This document shows, piece by piece, positions 25,072-35,106 of a stretch of DNA of 64,000 nucleotides; position 1 is the stretch's first letter; the number at the start of each line of letters is the position of its first letter. Source of the stretch: Planobispora rosea (GTDB lineage: Bacteria; Actinomycetota; Actinomycetes; Streptosporangiales; Streptosporangiaceae). The notes below the pieces were generated by a model that worked only from the letters and a program-made list of their open reading frames with translations, was not told the origin of the DNA and did no database searches. The position numbers were made by a program, and so were the translations under genes. The stretch is from positions 1 to 64,000 of the forward strand of contig NZ_BMQP01000043.1 in the NCBI RefSeq assembly GCF_014648175.1, read 5' to 3'.

Positions 25072-26052
25072 TCAGAACGCGAACGCGCGGTCGACGGCGT
25101 CCAGGACCCGGTCCAGGTCGGGCAGGTAGTGCTCCTCCAGCCGGGAGGGCGGGTAGGGGGTGGACGGCCCGCCGACGCGCAGGACCGGCGCCTCCAGGCT
25201 GTAGAAGCACTCCTCCGTGATCCGGGCGGCCAGCTCGGCGCCGAATCCGCCGAAGACGGGCGCCTCGTGCACCACGACGCACCGCCCGGTGCGCCGTACC
25301 GACTCCACGATCGCCGGGGTGTCCAGCGGGTTGAGCGAGCGCAGGTCCACCACCTCCAGCGAGCGGCCGTCCTCCTCGGCGGCCGCCGCGGCCTCCAGGC
25401 AGGTCTTCACCATCGGCCCGTAGGCGAGCAGGGTGACGTCCGTGCCGGGCCGGGCGATGCGGGCCCGGCCGAGGGGGAACCAGCCGTCGGTGGCGGAGGT
25501 GTCGACCTCGGCCTTCTCCCAGTAGCGCCGCTTGGGCTCGAAGAAGATGACGGGGTCGTCGCAGCGGATCGCCTGCTGGATCATCGTGTAGGCGTCCGCC
25601 GGGTTGGAGCAGGCCACCACCCGCAGGCCCGAGGTGTGCGTGAAGTACGCCTCGGGGGACTCGCTGTGGTGCTCCACGGCCCCGATGCCGCCGCCGCACG
25701 GGATGCGCACGACCACCGGCAGCTTGATCGTGCCCAGCGAGCGCAGCGGCATCTTGGCGAGCTGGGTGATGATCTGGTCGGCGGCAGGGAAGACGAAGCC
25801 GTCGAACTGGATCTCGCAGACCGGGCGGTAACCGCGCAGCGCCAGGCCGATGGCCGTGCCGACGATGCCCGACTCGGCCAGCGGGGTGTCGATGACCCGC
25901 TCCTCGCCGAAGTCCTTCTGCAGCCCGTCGGTGACCCGGAAGACACCGCCGAGCTTGCCCACGTCCTCGCCCATGACCAGGACCTTGGGGTCGTCCTCCA
26001 TGGCCTTGCGCATGCCCTCGTTCAGGGCCTTGGCCAGGGTCAGCGTCGTCAT
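25072..26052 (-). CDS. bkdB: 2-oxoacid dehydrogenase E1 component, beta subunit
   Basis: The 326-aa beta subunit of the thiamine-diphosphate-dependent E1 decarboxylase. It is recognisable from TLAKALNEGMRKAMEDDP and GEDVGKLGGVFRVTDGL (the ThDP-contact Glu region), then DTPLAESGIVGTAIGLAL, the EIQFDGFVFPAADQI segment and the C-terminal transketolase domain with VVHEAP. It pairs with the alpha subunit encoded immediately upstream; their start and stop overlap by 4 nt (ATGA), so expression is coupled. Eleven nucleotides separate it from bkdC. The natural complex acts on branched-chain 2-oxoacids from Val, Leu and Ile, supplying primers for branched fatty acids. Confidence 0.9.
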   Translation of the reverse strand: MTTLTLAKALNEGMRKAMEDDPKVLVMGEDVGKLGGVFRVTDGLQKDFGEERVIDTPLAESGIVGTAIGLALRGYRPVCEIQFDGFVFPAADQIITQLAKMPLRSLGTIKLPVVVRIPCGGGIGAVEHHSESPEAYFTHTSGLRVVACSNPADAYTMIQQAIRCDDPVIFFEPKRRYWEKAEVDTSATDGWFPLGRARIARPGTDVTLLAYGPMVKTCLEAAAAAEEDGRSLEVVDLRSLNPLDTPAIVESVRRTGRCVVVHEAPVFGGFGAELAARITEECFYSLEAPVLRVGGPSTPYPPSRLEEHYLPDLDRVLDAVDRAFAF

Positions 26053-27167
26053 CGGCCGCTCTCCTCGTCCTCGAATCCGGAGAGGTAGGCGGCGAAGGCG
26101 GCCCGTTCCTCGTCCATCAGCCGGTGCGGTTCCGTGTAGACGTGATCGAAGATCGCCAACGGTTCGGGGTCGGGCATCTCCAGGCAGCGCTTGCGCACGT
26201 CCCGGCCGAGCTCGTCGGCCTCGGCGTCGACCTCGTCGAAGAACGCCTGGTCGGCGAGCTGGTTCTTGAACAGGTAGGCCCGGACCCGCTCGATCGGGTC
26301 CTTGAGCTTCCACGCCTCCAGCTCGTCCTGCACCCGGTAGCGGGTCGGGTCGTCGGAGGTGGTGTGCGCGCCCATCCGGTAGGTGAACGCCTCGATCAGC
26401 ACAGGGCCCTGCCCGGACCGGGCGTCGGCCAGCGCCTTGCGGGTGACCGCCAGGCAGGCGAACACGTCGTTGCCGTCCACCCGCACCCCGGGGAAGCCGA
26501 ACCCGCTGGCCCGCCGGTAGAGCGGGATCCGCGACTGCTTCTCCAGCGGCTCGGAGATCGCCCACTGGTTGTTCTGGCAGAAGAACACGACCGGCGCGTT
26601 GAACACCGACGCCCAGATGAACGACTCGTTCACATCGCCCTGGGAGGTGGCGCCGTCACCGAAGTAGACGATCGTGGCGGCGCCGTTCTCCCCGACCGCG
26701 CCGTCACGCTGGATGCCCATGGCGTAGCCGACGGCGTGCAGCGTCTGGCTGCCGATCACGATCGTGTAGAGGTGGAAGTTGTGCTCGACGGGGTCCCAGC
26801 CACCGTGGTTGACCCCGCGGAACAGGCCGAGGAGGTTCACCGGGTCGACGCCGCGGCACCAGGCCACGCCGTGCTCCCGGTAGGTCGGGAAGGCCATGTC
26901 CGCGTCGGTGAGCGCCCGGCCGGAGCCGATCTGCGCGGCCTCCTGACCGAGCAGCGAGGCCCAGATGCCCAGTTCGCCCTGGCGCTGCAGGGCCACGGCC
27001 TCCAGGTCGACGCGGCGCACCAGGACGAGGTCGCGGTAGAGTCCGCGGACCTCCTCCGGGGTCAGGTCGATGTCGTAGTCGGGGTGCTCGACCCGTTCGC
27101 CTTCCGGGGTCAGCAACTGGACGAGCTCGGGGGGTGCTTGCGCACCACGAGAGGCGTCGGCTGTCAC
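26049..27167 (-). CDS. bkdA: 2-oxoacid dehydrogenase E1 component, alpha subunit
   Basis: The 372-aa E1 alpha subunit that binds thiamine diphosphate. The ThDP motif is visible as YFGDGATSQGDVNE ... CQNNQWAISEP (GDG-x(20-30)-NN). Further family segments are LLGQEAAQIGSG, TYREHGVAW and the phosphorylation-loop region TYRMGAHTTSDDPTRYR. The GTG at 27167 was chosen because AGGAG lies 6 nt upstream; an open frame continues to 27689 but runs through non-coding sequence and purS. It is the first gene of bkdABC, divergent from purS. Valine dehydrogenase encoded at 46-47 kb would feed the same pathway. Confidence 0.9.
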   Translation of the reverse strand: MTADASRGAQAPPELVQLLTPEGERVEHPDYDIDLTPEEVRGLYRDLVLVRRVDLEAVALQRQGELGIWASLLGQEAAQIGSGRALTDADMAFPTYREHGVAWCRGVDPVNLLGLFRGVNHGGWDPVEHNFHLYTIVIGSQTLHAVGYAMGIQRDGAVGENGAATIVYFGDGATSQGDVNESFIWASVFNAPVVFFCQNNQWAISEPLEKQSRIPLYRRASGFGFPGVRVDGNDVFACLAVTRKALADARSGQGPVLIEAFTYRMGAHTTSDDPTRYRVQDELEAWKLKDPIERVRAYLFKNQLADQAFFDEVDAEADELGRDVRKRCLEMPDPEPLAIFDHVYTEPHRLMDEERAAFAAYLSGFEDEESGR

Positions 27168-27456
27168 GTGCCGCTCCTGTGTGCTCGGGGCCGTCCGAGT
27201 GGGTTCGCCACTCCCGTCCGGCCGGTTAGCGACGCATCCGATCCGTTGTGGTGGGGTTCGTCTGCGGTTATGGACATCGTGGCAGAGGTCACATACCTGA
27301 GCGCAAGACCTTCTGTGACGTCCATGTCTTCCCCGTTCCCCCACTCCACCCGCTTTCACCCTCGGACGCGCAAGCCCGGACCCGGCGACGGAGCGCTGCC
27401 GCGGCCCGTTACGCTTGAGGCGCCTGACCGTCCCCGCATCAACCTGGAGGAACACC
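27168..27456. other. Divergent bkdA/purS control region
   Basis: This is 289 nt with no gene. It is A/T-richer around 27250-27320. A TACGCT box at 27410-27415 is a candidate purS -10 site. No recognisable operator could be assigned. Confidence 0.4.
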
Positions 27457-27705
27457 GTGGCGCGCGTCATCGTCGACGTCATGCTGAAGCCGGAGATTCT
27501 CGACGCGCAGGGCCAGGCCATCGCCCGCGCGCTCCCGCGCCTCGGCTTCTCCGGTGTCTCCTCGGTACGGCAGGGCAAGCGGTTCGAGGTGGAGATCGAG
27601 GGCCCGGCCGACGAGGCCGCGCTCGACGAGGTCCGGAAGATGGCCGAGACCCTGCTCGCCAACACCGTCATCGAGGATTTCACGGTCACCGTGGCGGATG
27701 AATAG
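27457..27705 (+). CDS. purS: Phosphoribosylformylglycinamidine synthase subunit PurS
   Basis: An 82-aa accessory subunit of the FGAM synthase complex (PurS-PurQ-PurL), step four of purine synthesis, bridging the glutaminase and synthetase subunits. Typical sequence: ARVIVDVMLKPEILDAQGQAI, RALPRLGFSGVSSVRQGKRFEVE and a C-terminal VIEDFTV. The GTG start has GGAGG at 27446-27450 with 6-nt spacing. Unusually, a RsbW-like ATPase gene separates it from purQ, with gaps of about 170 and 270 nt, so purS may not be co-transcribed with purQL. Confidence 0.93.
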   Translation: MARVIVDVMLKPEILDAQGQAIARALPRLGFSGVSSVRQGKRFEVEIEGPADEAALDEVRKMAETLLANTVIEDFTVTVADE

Positions 27706-27873
27706 TCACAATAGCCACAGGAAATTCCGGTAGAGCCAGCAGCATTCCCCCGAGACTGGCCACAAACGCCACGCCCTGACCAACAGTAGATAACATCACA
27801 GCTATTTTGCGGTTAGCCCCGATTCCGTCAGGGAAACCTTTCGGAGGTGACGTCTGGCCCCGGGAGGATACCG

Positions 27874-28314
27874 GTGGATATCGAGTTCTCGCTGGCCCTG
27901 CCAAGAGAGGCCGTCGGCATTCCGATGGTCCGCAGGGTTCTCGGAGACTCCCTGCGCTCGCTCCACGTCACGGAGAACTGCGTCTCCGACATCCTGCTCG
28001 CGGTGAGCGAGGCGTGCGGCAACGCGGTGCGCTACGGCGGCCCGGCCAACCGCTACCAGGTCGAGGCGGCGATCGGCTGCGGCCGCTGTGACGTACGCGT
28101 CATCGACAGGGGCCGCGGGCTCGTACGGGTGCCCGAACACTACCCGTCCCACGATCTGGAGAACGGCCGCGGCATCCTCATCATGCAGGCCATGGTCGAC
28201 GAGATCTTCTTCGACATCGCCCCCGGCCGGGGCACCACCGTGCACCTGAGCAAGCGGCTCGACCTGGAGGAGGACGCCTCCGAGCCCGGCCGCCGGGAGC
28301 TCGCCTCGGTCTGA
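27874..28314 (+). CDS. RsbW-like HATPase (anti-sigma-factor-type) protein
   Basis: A 146-aa GHKL ATPase of the RsbW/SpoIIAB type. The N box is SDILLAVSEACGNAVRYGG, the G1 box is VIDRGRGL, and the G2-like region is NGRGILIMQAMVDEI. There are no membrane or sensor domains. Family members are serine kinases that sequester an alternative sigma factor or switch an anti-anti-sigma. No sigma factor or antagonist is adjacent. The GTG at 27874 has GGAGG 6 nt upstream; a longer frame from 27847 lacks one. Its place between purS and purQ is notable but may simply reflect local gene order. Confidence 0.82.
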   Translation: MDIEFSLALPREAVGIPMVRRVLGDSLRSLHVTENCVSDILLAVSEACGNAVRYGGPANRYQVEAAIGCGRCDVRVIDRGRGLVRVPEHYPSHDLENGRGILIMQAMVDEIFFDIAPGRGTTVHLSKRLDLEEDASEPGRRELASV

Positions 28315-28581
28315 GCCCGCGTCCGCCTCCGCGACGCCCGTCCGCACGTGCCCGCTCCTGCGACGCCCGTCCAAACCAGGCATGTCCGTACGGTCCTCCG
28401 CGGGCGGTGTTCGTGTGATCCTCCAAGGGCACGACCGTCCGGACCCCCGCCGATCGTGCGATCCGACGACTCCGCGTACGACTCTCTCACGCGGAGCGGA
28501 TAGCCTGGGCGCACCGCCGCAGACCGCCGTCCGCTGAGTGAGACGCCGGCGCGGTGCTCGTTTGTGGAGGGAAACGCTGTC

Positions 28582-29265
28582 ATGAGTGCTGCCCGCGTGG
28601 GCGTCGTCACTTTCCCCGGAACCCTTGACGATCAGGACGCGGCCCGCGCCGTACGCCATGCGGGCGGCGAGGCCGTCCCGCTCTGGCACGCGGACCCCGA
28701 CCTCAAGGGTGTGGACGCCGTCTTCCTGCCCGGCGGTTTCTCCTACGGGGACTACCTGCGGTGCGGCGCGATCTCCCGGTTCGCACCGCTGATGGAGGAA
28801 CTGATCCCCGCCGCCCGAGCCGGGCTCCCCGTGCTCGGCACCTGCAACGGCTTCCAGATCCTCTGCGAGGCCCACCTGCTGCCCGGCGCGCTGATGCGCA
28901 ACGCCGGCCTGCACTACATCTGCCGCGACCAGGGCATCCGCGTGGAGAACACCGCCACTCCCTGGACCTCCGACTTCACCGAGGGCCAGGAGATCGTTCT
29001 CCCGATCAAGCACGGCGAGGGCCGTTACGTCGCCGACGAGGCGACCCTCGCGGCCCTGGAGGCGAACGGCCAGGTCGTCTTCCGCTACGCCGGGGGCAAC
29101 CCCAACGGCTCCCTGAACGACATCGCCGGCATCCGCAACGAGGCCGGCAACGTCGTCGGCCTGATGCCCCACCCCGAGCACGCCGTCGAGGACCTGACCG
29201 GCGCCCCGAGCACCGACGGCCGCGGGTTCTTCACCTCGATCCTGAAGAAGCTGGTGAACACGTGA
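28582..29265 (+). CDS. purQ: Phosphoribosylformylglycinamidine synthase subunit PurQ
   Basis: The 227-aa glutaminase subunit of FGAM synthase, a class I glutamine amidotransferase. The nucleophile is Cys88 in LGTCNGFQIL, and the His/Glu pair lies in MPHPEHAVE. FLPGGFSYGDYLRCGA forms the oxyanion region. The ATG follows GGAGGGAA; a start six codons upstream is weaker. It delivers ammonia to PurL, encoded next. The purQ stop overlaps a GTG that could begin a longer PurL, but the better PurL start lies 66 nt further on. Confidence 0.94.
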   Translation: MSAARVGVVTFPGTLDDQDAARAVRHAGGEAVPLWHADPDLKGVDAVFLPGGFSYGDYLRCGAISRFAPLMEELIPAARAGLPVLGTCNGFQILCEAHLLPGALMRNAGLHYICRDQGIRVENTATPWTSDFTEGQEIVLPIKHGEGRYVADEATLAALEANGQVVFRYAGGNPNGSLNDIAGIRNEAGNVVGLMPHPEHAVEDLTGAPSTDGRGFFTSILKKLVNT

Positions 29266-29310
29266 GCGAGCGGAGCGAGCGAGCCGACAGACACGGCAGT
29301 CCGGCGAACG

Positions 29311-29329
29311 CGACCGACGGAGGAGGTCG
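29311..29329 (+). promoter_or_regulatory. Hairpin-embedded Shine-Dalgarno of purL
   Basis: CGACCGACGGAGGAGGTCG can fold with CGACC paired to GGTCG, placing the GGAGGAGG ribosome site in the loop and stem just before the GTG at 29331. A near-identical element precedes purM. Confidence 0.5.
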
Positions 29330-29330
29330 C

Positions 29331-31598
<2,268 letters not shown>

Positions 31599-31615
31599 TC
31601 CGCGACGCGAACACG

Positions 31616-31651
31616 GGAAGGGGTACGGCTCCCGCGGGCCGTACCCCTTCC
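31616..31651 (+). terminator. Hairpin terminator after purL
   Basis: A perfect 14-bp stem (31616-31629 with 31638-31651) with an 8-nt loop, between purL and the minus-strand gene remnant. Confidence 0.75.
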
Positions 31652-31655
31652 TGCC

Positions 31656-31823
31656 TCAGACGATGAGCCTCTTGAGAGGGATGTCGATCGGGAAAGGCCG
31701 TACGAGCTTCAGACGCTCACGTTCGATCCCCATGGGGACGTAGGTCCTGGTTGTGTCGTCGAACTCATAGACGTGGAACACCGGGTGACCGTCCTCGTTC
31801 TCCACACGCCGGTAGCGGCGGAT
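31656..31823 (-). pseudogene. C-terminal remnant resembling a Uma2-family endonuclease-like protein
   Basis: Reading the minus strand from 31823 gives 55 codons and a TGA. The product begins IRRYRRVENEDGHPVFHVYE and ends LVRPFPIDIPL then KRLIV. This looks like the last third of a Uma2/DUF820 protein (PD-(D/E)XK-like fold common in actinomycetes), with the catalytic N-terminal part missing. Upstream the frame continues only as Arg-rich low-quality sequence without a start. I therefore call it a gene remnant. A short real protein or an unrelated C terminus is possible. Confidence 0.45.
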
Positions 31824-32143
31824 GGAACCACAGGGGCAGCGCCTCAGCGGTCGTCTCGTCCTCCTCCGGGTCCGTCCCCACGTTACGGTTCACCTCCGTT
31901 CACCTCAGGTTTTTCCACGAACACCTCTCCCGCCCGCCTTCTCATTTCTGGCGAACGATTACATTCATCCGGCGCCGCGCGGGCCGTACCCTCCGCCGTC
32001 CGGAGCCGGGAGATCAGCCGGTCGCCGTAAACACCGTTGGCGGCACGGGGGTGTACCGCGATAATCGGATCGTTCGGGGGAGCCCCGTCTGCGGACGGGG
32101 GCGGACACCACGGGGGGCACCCCCGCTGAATACGGAGGCCACC
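31824..32143. other. Intergenic region before the nucleotide cyclase
   Basis: About 320 nt without a convincing gene. It contains an A/T-rich patch near 31930-31980 and GGAGG at 32134-32138 for the cyclase. Open frames on both strands here lack codon bias. Confidence 0.45.
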
Positions 32144-34198
32144 GTGCCGACGAACGACCCGACGGCAACCCCGATCGCGGGCAGCGCCGGGCCAGGACCA
32201 TACCTTCCCCCGGCGACGCAGCCGGTCCGCGCGGTCGTCTGGGTGATCCACCTGGCGCTGCCGCTGCTGGGGCTCTGGCTGCTGCTCGCCCACCACGACC
32301 GCATCAACGTCAAGTGGCAGCACAATCCCAGCCACTTCTGGCTGATCATCGCCGTGGCCGGGATCAACATGATCCTGGGCGCCATGATCAGTCAGGCCTC
32401 GGCCCGGCGGTCGGACGCCCGGCTGCTGCTCGTGTCACTGGTCTTCCTGAGCAGCGCCGGATTCTTCCTGCTGCACGGCCTGACCACGCCGAAGATGATC
32501 CTGCCCGGCCCGAACTACGGGTTCGACCTGTCCCAGCCGGTGGGCCTGTTCGTCGCCTCGGGGTTCGCCTTCGCCTCGGCGCTGCCGCTGGGAGACCGGG
32601 CCGCGGCCGTCGTACTGCGCTCGCAGGCCTGGCTCCGCGGCGGGCTCGTGCTGCTGCTGGTGGCGTGGGGGGTGCTCTCGCTCATCCCCGGCCTCACCCC
32701 GCTGTCCAGCAAGCCTCCGGAGCAGGGCGCCGGCCTCGGCGGGGCCGAGCTGCTCGGACTGGTCCTGTACGGCGCCGCCGCGGTGCTGCTGTTCCGGCTC
32801 CACCGCAGGCGCCCGGCGGCGATGCTGATCAGTCTGATCACCGCGTACGCCCTGCTCGCCGAGGCGATGCTCGCCGGGATGTACCACCGCAACTGGCACC
32901 TGTCGTGGTGGCTGTGGCACCTGCTGCTCACCTTCGCCTTCGTGTTCGTCGCCTACGGCGCCCACATCCAGTCGCGCCGGGAGGGCGGCACCGCCGGGCT
33001 GTTCGACTCCGTCGCCCTGGCGGCGACCGTCCGGAGGGTCCGGGCGGACTACGAGCGGGCGCTGGAGGAGCTGGTCGGGCACCTGCGGCGCCGGGCGGAC
33101 AGCCGGGTCCCGGTCGCGACCCGGCTGGCGGGCAAGTTCGGGCTCACCGAGGCGCAGGCCGCCGTGCTCGACCGGGCCGGCGAGGCGCTGGCCAACGAGC
33201 GGGAGCTGTCGGAGCGGCTGGCCGCGCTGGTGGACCTGGGCAACCGGGCGCGCGTCGGCCTGCCCGAGGACGAGCTGCTCGTACAGTCCCTGGATCGGGC
33301 GCGGCAGGCCTACGGGGACGTGCGCATCGCGCTGGTCTCGGACGGGCGGGTCGCCCTCGGCTCGGCCGAGTACCGTGAGGCCGACTTCCCCGCGGGCGGG
33401 CCGATCCGGGCCAACGGCTCGGTCATCCACCCGCTGACCGTCAAGGGACGGCTCGCCGGGGCCCTGCGGGTGCCCGTGGGCCGGACGTCGCAGGACGACG
33501 CGCTCGCGGCCGCCCTGGCCGGCCAGATGTCCATCTCCCTGGAGAACGTCCGGCTCTACCGGGAGCTGGAGACGCTGTTCCGGCAGTACATGTCCCCGGA
33601 CGTGGCCAAGTCGCTGCTGGCCGATCCCCGGACCGCGGAGCTCGGCGGCGAGCTGGTCGAGCTCACCGCCCTCTTCGCCGACCTGAAGGGGTTCACGACC
33701 TTCTCCGAGCGGGTCGCGCCGGGGGAGATCGTGGAGATGCTGAACCGGTACCACACGGCGGCCGTCCCGATCATCCTCGGCAACGGCGGCACGATCGTGC
33801 AGTTCGTCGGTGACGCCCTGCTGGCGCTGTTCAACGCCCCGGCCCGGCAGGCCGACCACGCCGAGGCCGCGGCCCGGGCGGGCCTGGCCATGCAGGAGGC
33901 CGCCGCGGAGATCGTCGCCGAGGCGCCCGGCTACCCCCGGTTCAGGATCGGGATCAACACCGGGCCCGCGCTCGTGGGCAACATCGGCAGCCCCCAGCTG
34001 CGCGGGTTCAACGCCATGGGCGACTGCGTGAACGTGGCCGCCCGGCTGGAGGGGATCGCCGAACCGGGCACCGTCGTGATCGGCCAGAACACTCTCGACC
34101 GGATCGGCCCGCACGCCCGGGTCCGTTCACTGGGAGAGCTGAGCCTCAAGGGGAAGGAGAAGCCCGTCCACGCCTACGTGCTCTCCGGACTTTCATGA
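32144..34198 (+). CDS. Membrane class III adenylate/guanylate cyclase with atypical specificity residues
   Basis: A 684-aa membrane nucleotide cyclase. Seven or so transmembrane helices span residues about 28-272, a GAF-like region with flanking helices about 285-475, and the class III catalytic domain about 500-684. Metal Asp residues are D513 (LFADLKGF) and D557 (FVGDALLALF). Transition-state residues N630 and R634 lie in CVNVAARLE. The base-specifying pair is unusual: Gln553 replaces the adenylate Lys, and Asn623 (FNAMGD) sits where Asp/Thr is usual. A Gln/Asn pair is known to me from M. tuberculosis Rv0386, so ATP is still plausible. The GTG start has GGAGG 5 nt upstream. A Crp/Fnr-type regulator gene follows, suggesting a cyclic-nucleotide circuit. 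Confidence 0.87.
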   Translation: MPTNDPTATPIAGSAGPGPYLPPATQPVRAVVWVIHLALPLLGLWLLLAHHDRINVKWQHNPSHFWLIIAVAGINMILGAMISQASARRSDARLLLVSLVFLSSAGFFLLHGLTTPKMILPGPNYGFDLSQPVGLFVASGFAFASALPLGDRAAAVVLRSQAWLRGGLVLLLVAWGVLSLIPGLTPLSSKPPEQGAGLGGAELLGLVLYGAAAVLLFRLHRRRPAAMLISLITAYALLAEAMLAGMYHRNWHLSWWLWHLLLTFAFVFVAYGAHIQSRREGGTAGLFDSVALAATVRRVRADYERALEELVGHLRRRADSRVPVATRLAGKFGLTEAQAAVLDRAGEALANERELSERLAALVDLGNRARVGLPEDELLVQSLDRARQAYGDVRIALVSDGRVALGSAEYREADFPAGGPIRANGSVIHPLTVKGRLAGALRVPVGRTSQDDALAAALAGQMSISLENVRLYRELETLFRQYMSPDVAKSLLADPRTAELGGELVELTALFADLKGFTTFSERVAPGEIVEMLNRYHTAAVPIILGNGGTIVQFVGDALLALFNAPARQADHAEAAARAGLAMQEAAAEIVAEAPGYPRFRIGINTGPALVGNIGSPQLRGFNAMGDCVNVAARLEGIAEPGTVVIGQNTLDRIGPHARVRSLGELSLKGKEKPVHAYVLSGLS

Positions 34199-34268
34199 TC
34201 GACTCCTTTCGGCGTAATTCTAGTTATTTATCCGTATTCACTGAGATTTGGTGTGTCACGCAGTGATC

Positions 34269-34298
34269 CCCCGGCCGAAGAGCATTCTCCGGCCGGGG
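34269..34298 (+). terminator. Hairpin between cyclase and Crp-like gene
   Basis: CCCCGGCCG (34269-34277) pairs with CGGCCGGGG (34290-34298) across 12 nt. It may end the cyclase transcript or act in the leader of the regulator gene. Confidence 0.5.
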
Positions 34299-34355
34299 CC
34301 GTACCGACATAATCGACAGGACATCCGCATGGCGCCGCACCGCCGGGAGGTTCCC

Positions 34356-35024
34356 GTGAGCACTTCTTCCGAGCCGGGCGAGTTCCTCGCGCTCCTCACC
34401 CCCGACGAGGCCGCCGCGCTGCGCGCGGCGGGGCGGGTCCGGCGATGGGATCGGGGCGCGACCCTGATGACCGAGGGCGACGTGTCGGACTGGGTGCTCG
34501 TGCTGACCGCCGGCCGGGTCAAGGTCTCCTCGCACACGGCGAGCGGGACCGAGGTCGTCCTCGCCGTGCGCGGGCCCGGCGCGCTGCTGGGCGAGTTCTC
34601 GGTCATCGACGGCCTGCCGCGCTCGGCCACGGTCACCGCCCTGGAACCGGTCGAGGGGATCGCCCTGCGCGACTTCACCGCCTTCCTCCAGCAGCACGGC
34701 CGGATCGCGGTGCTGCTGCTGCAGATGGTGACCAGCCGGGTGCGCGACGCCGACCGCAAGCGGATCGAGTACGGCGCCTTCGACACCACCGGGCGGGTGG
34801 CGACCCGGCTGGTGGAGCTGGCCGAGCGGTACGGCAAGCCGGCCAACGGCGGGATCCGGGTGGAGCTGCCGCTCTCCCAGGACGAGCTGGCCGGGTGGAC
34901 CGGTGCCTCGCGCGAGGCGGTCAGCAAGGCCCTGCGGTCGCTCCGGGACCGCGGCCTGATCGCGACCGGCCGCCGCCGCGTGATCGTCCACGACCTGGAC
35001 GGCCTGCGCAGACGGGCCAGGTAA
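34356..35024 (+). CDS. Crp/Fnr-family transcriptional regulator
   Basis: A 222-aa regulator. The cyclic-nucleotide-binding beta-roll covers residues about 15-130 (DRGATLMTEGDVSDWVLVL, then the phosphate-binding-cassette-like LLGEFSVIDGLPRSATVTAL with Glu, Arg and Ser in the expected order), followed by the dimer helix. The HTH_Crp domain (about 145-215) contains LSQDELAGWTGASREAVSKALRSL. The kept GEFSxxDxxPRSA cassette supports cAMP or cGMP binding. The GTG has GGGAGG 5 nt upstream; an in-frame ATG at 34329 is an alternative. It lies just after a membrane nucleotide cyclase gene in the same orientation, which makes the cyclase its likely ligand source (inference). Confidence 0.88.
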   Translation: MSTSSEPGEFLALLTPDEAAALRAAGRVRRWDRGATLMTEGDVSDWVLVLTAGRVKVSSHTASGTEVVLAVRGPGALLGEFSVIDGLPRSATVTALEPVEGIALRDFTAFLQQHGRIAVLLLQMVTSRVRDADRKRIEYGAFDTTGRVATRLVELAERYGKPANGGIRVELPLSQDELAGWTGASREAVSKALRSLRDRGLIATGRRRVIVHDLDGLRRRAR

Positions 35025-35106
35025 CCGGCCCCACCGGCACCGGGCCGGACACCGCGATCGACACCCCGGACAAAACGGGCGTACGCCGTACGTCAGACTG
35101 GAGCCT

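Noticed and set aside
29262..29330. GTG start for purL overlapping the purQ stop
   Set aside because: The added residues are low complexity, and a strong Shine-Dalgarno stands before 29331, which gives the normal PurL length.
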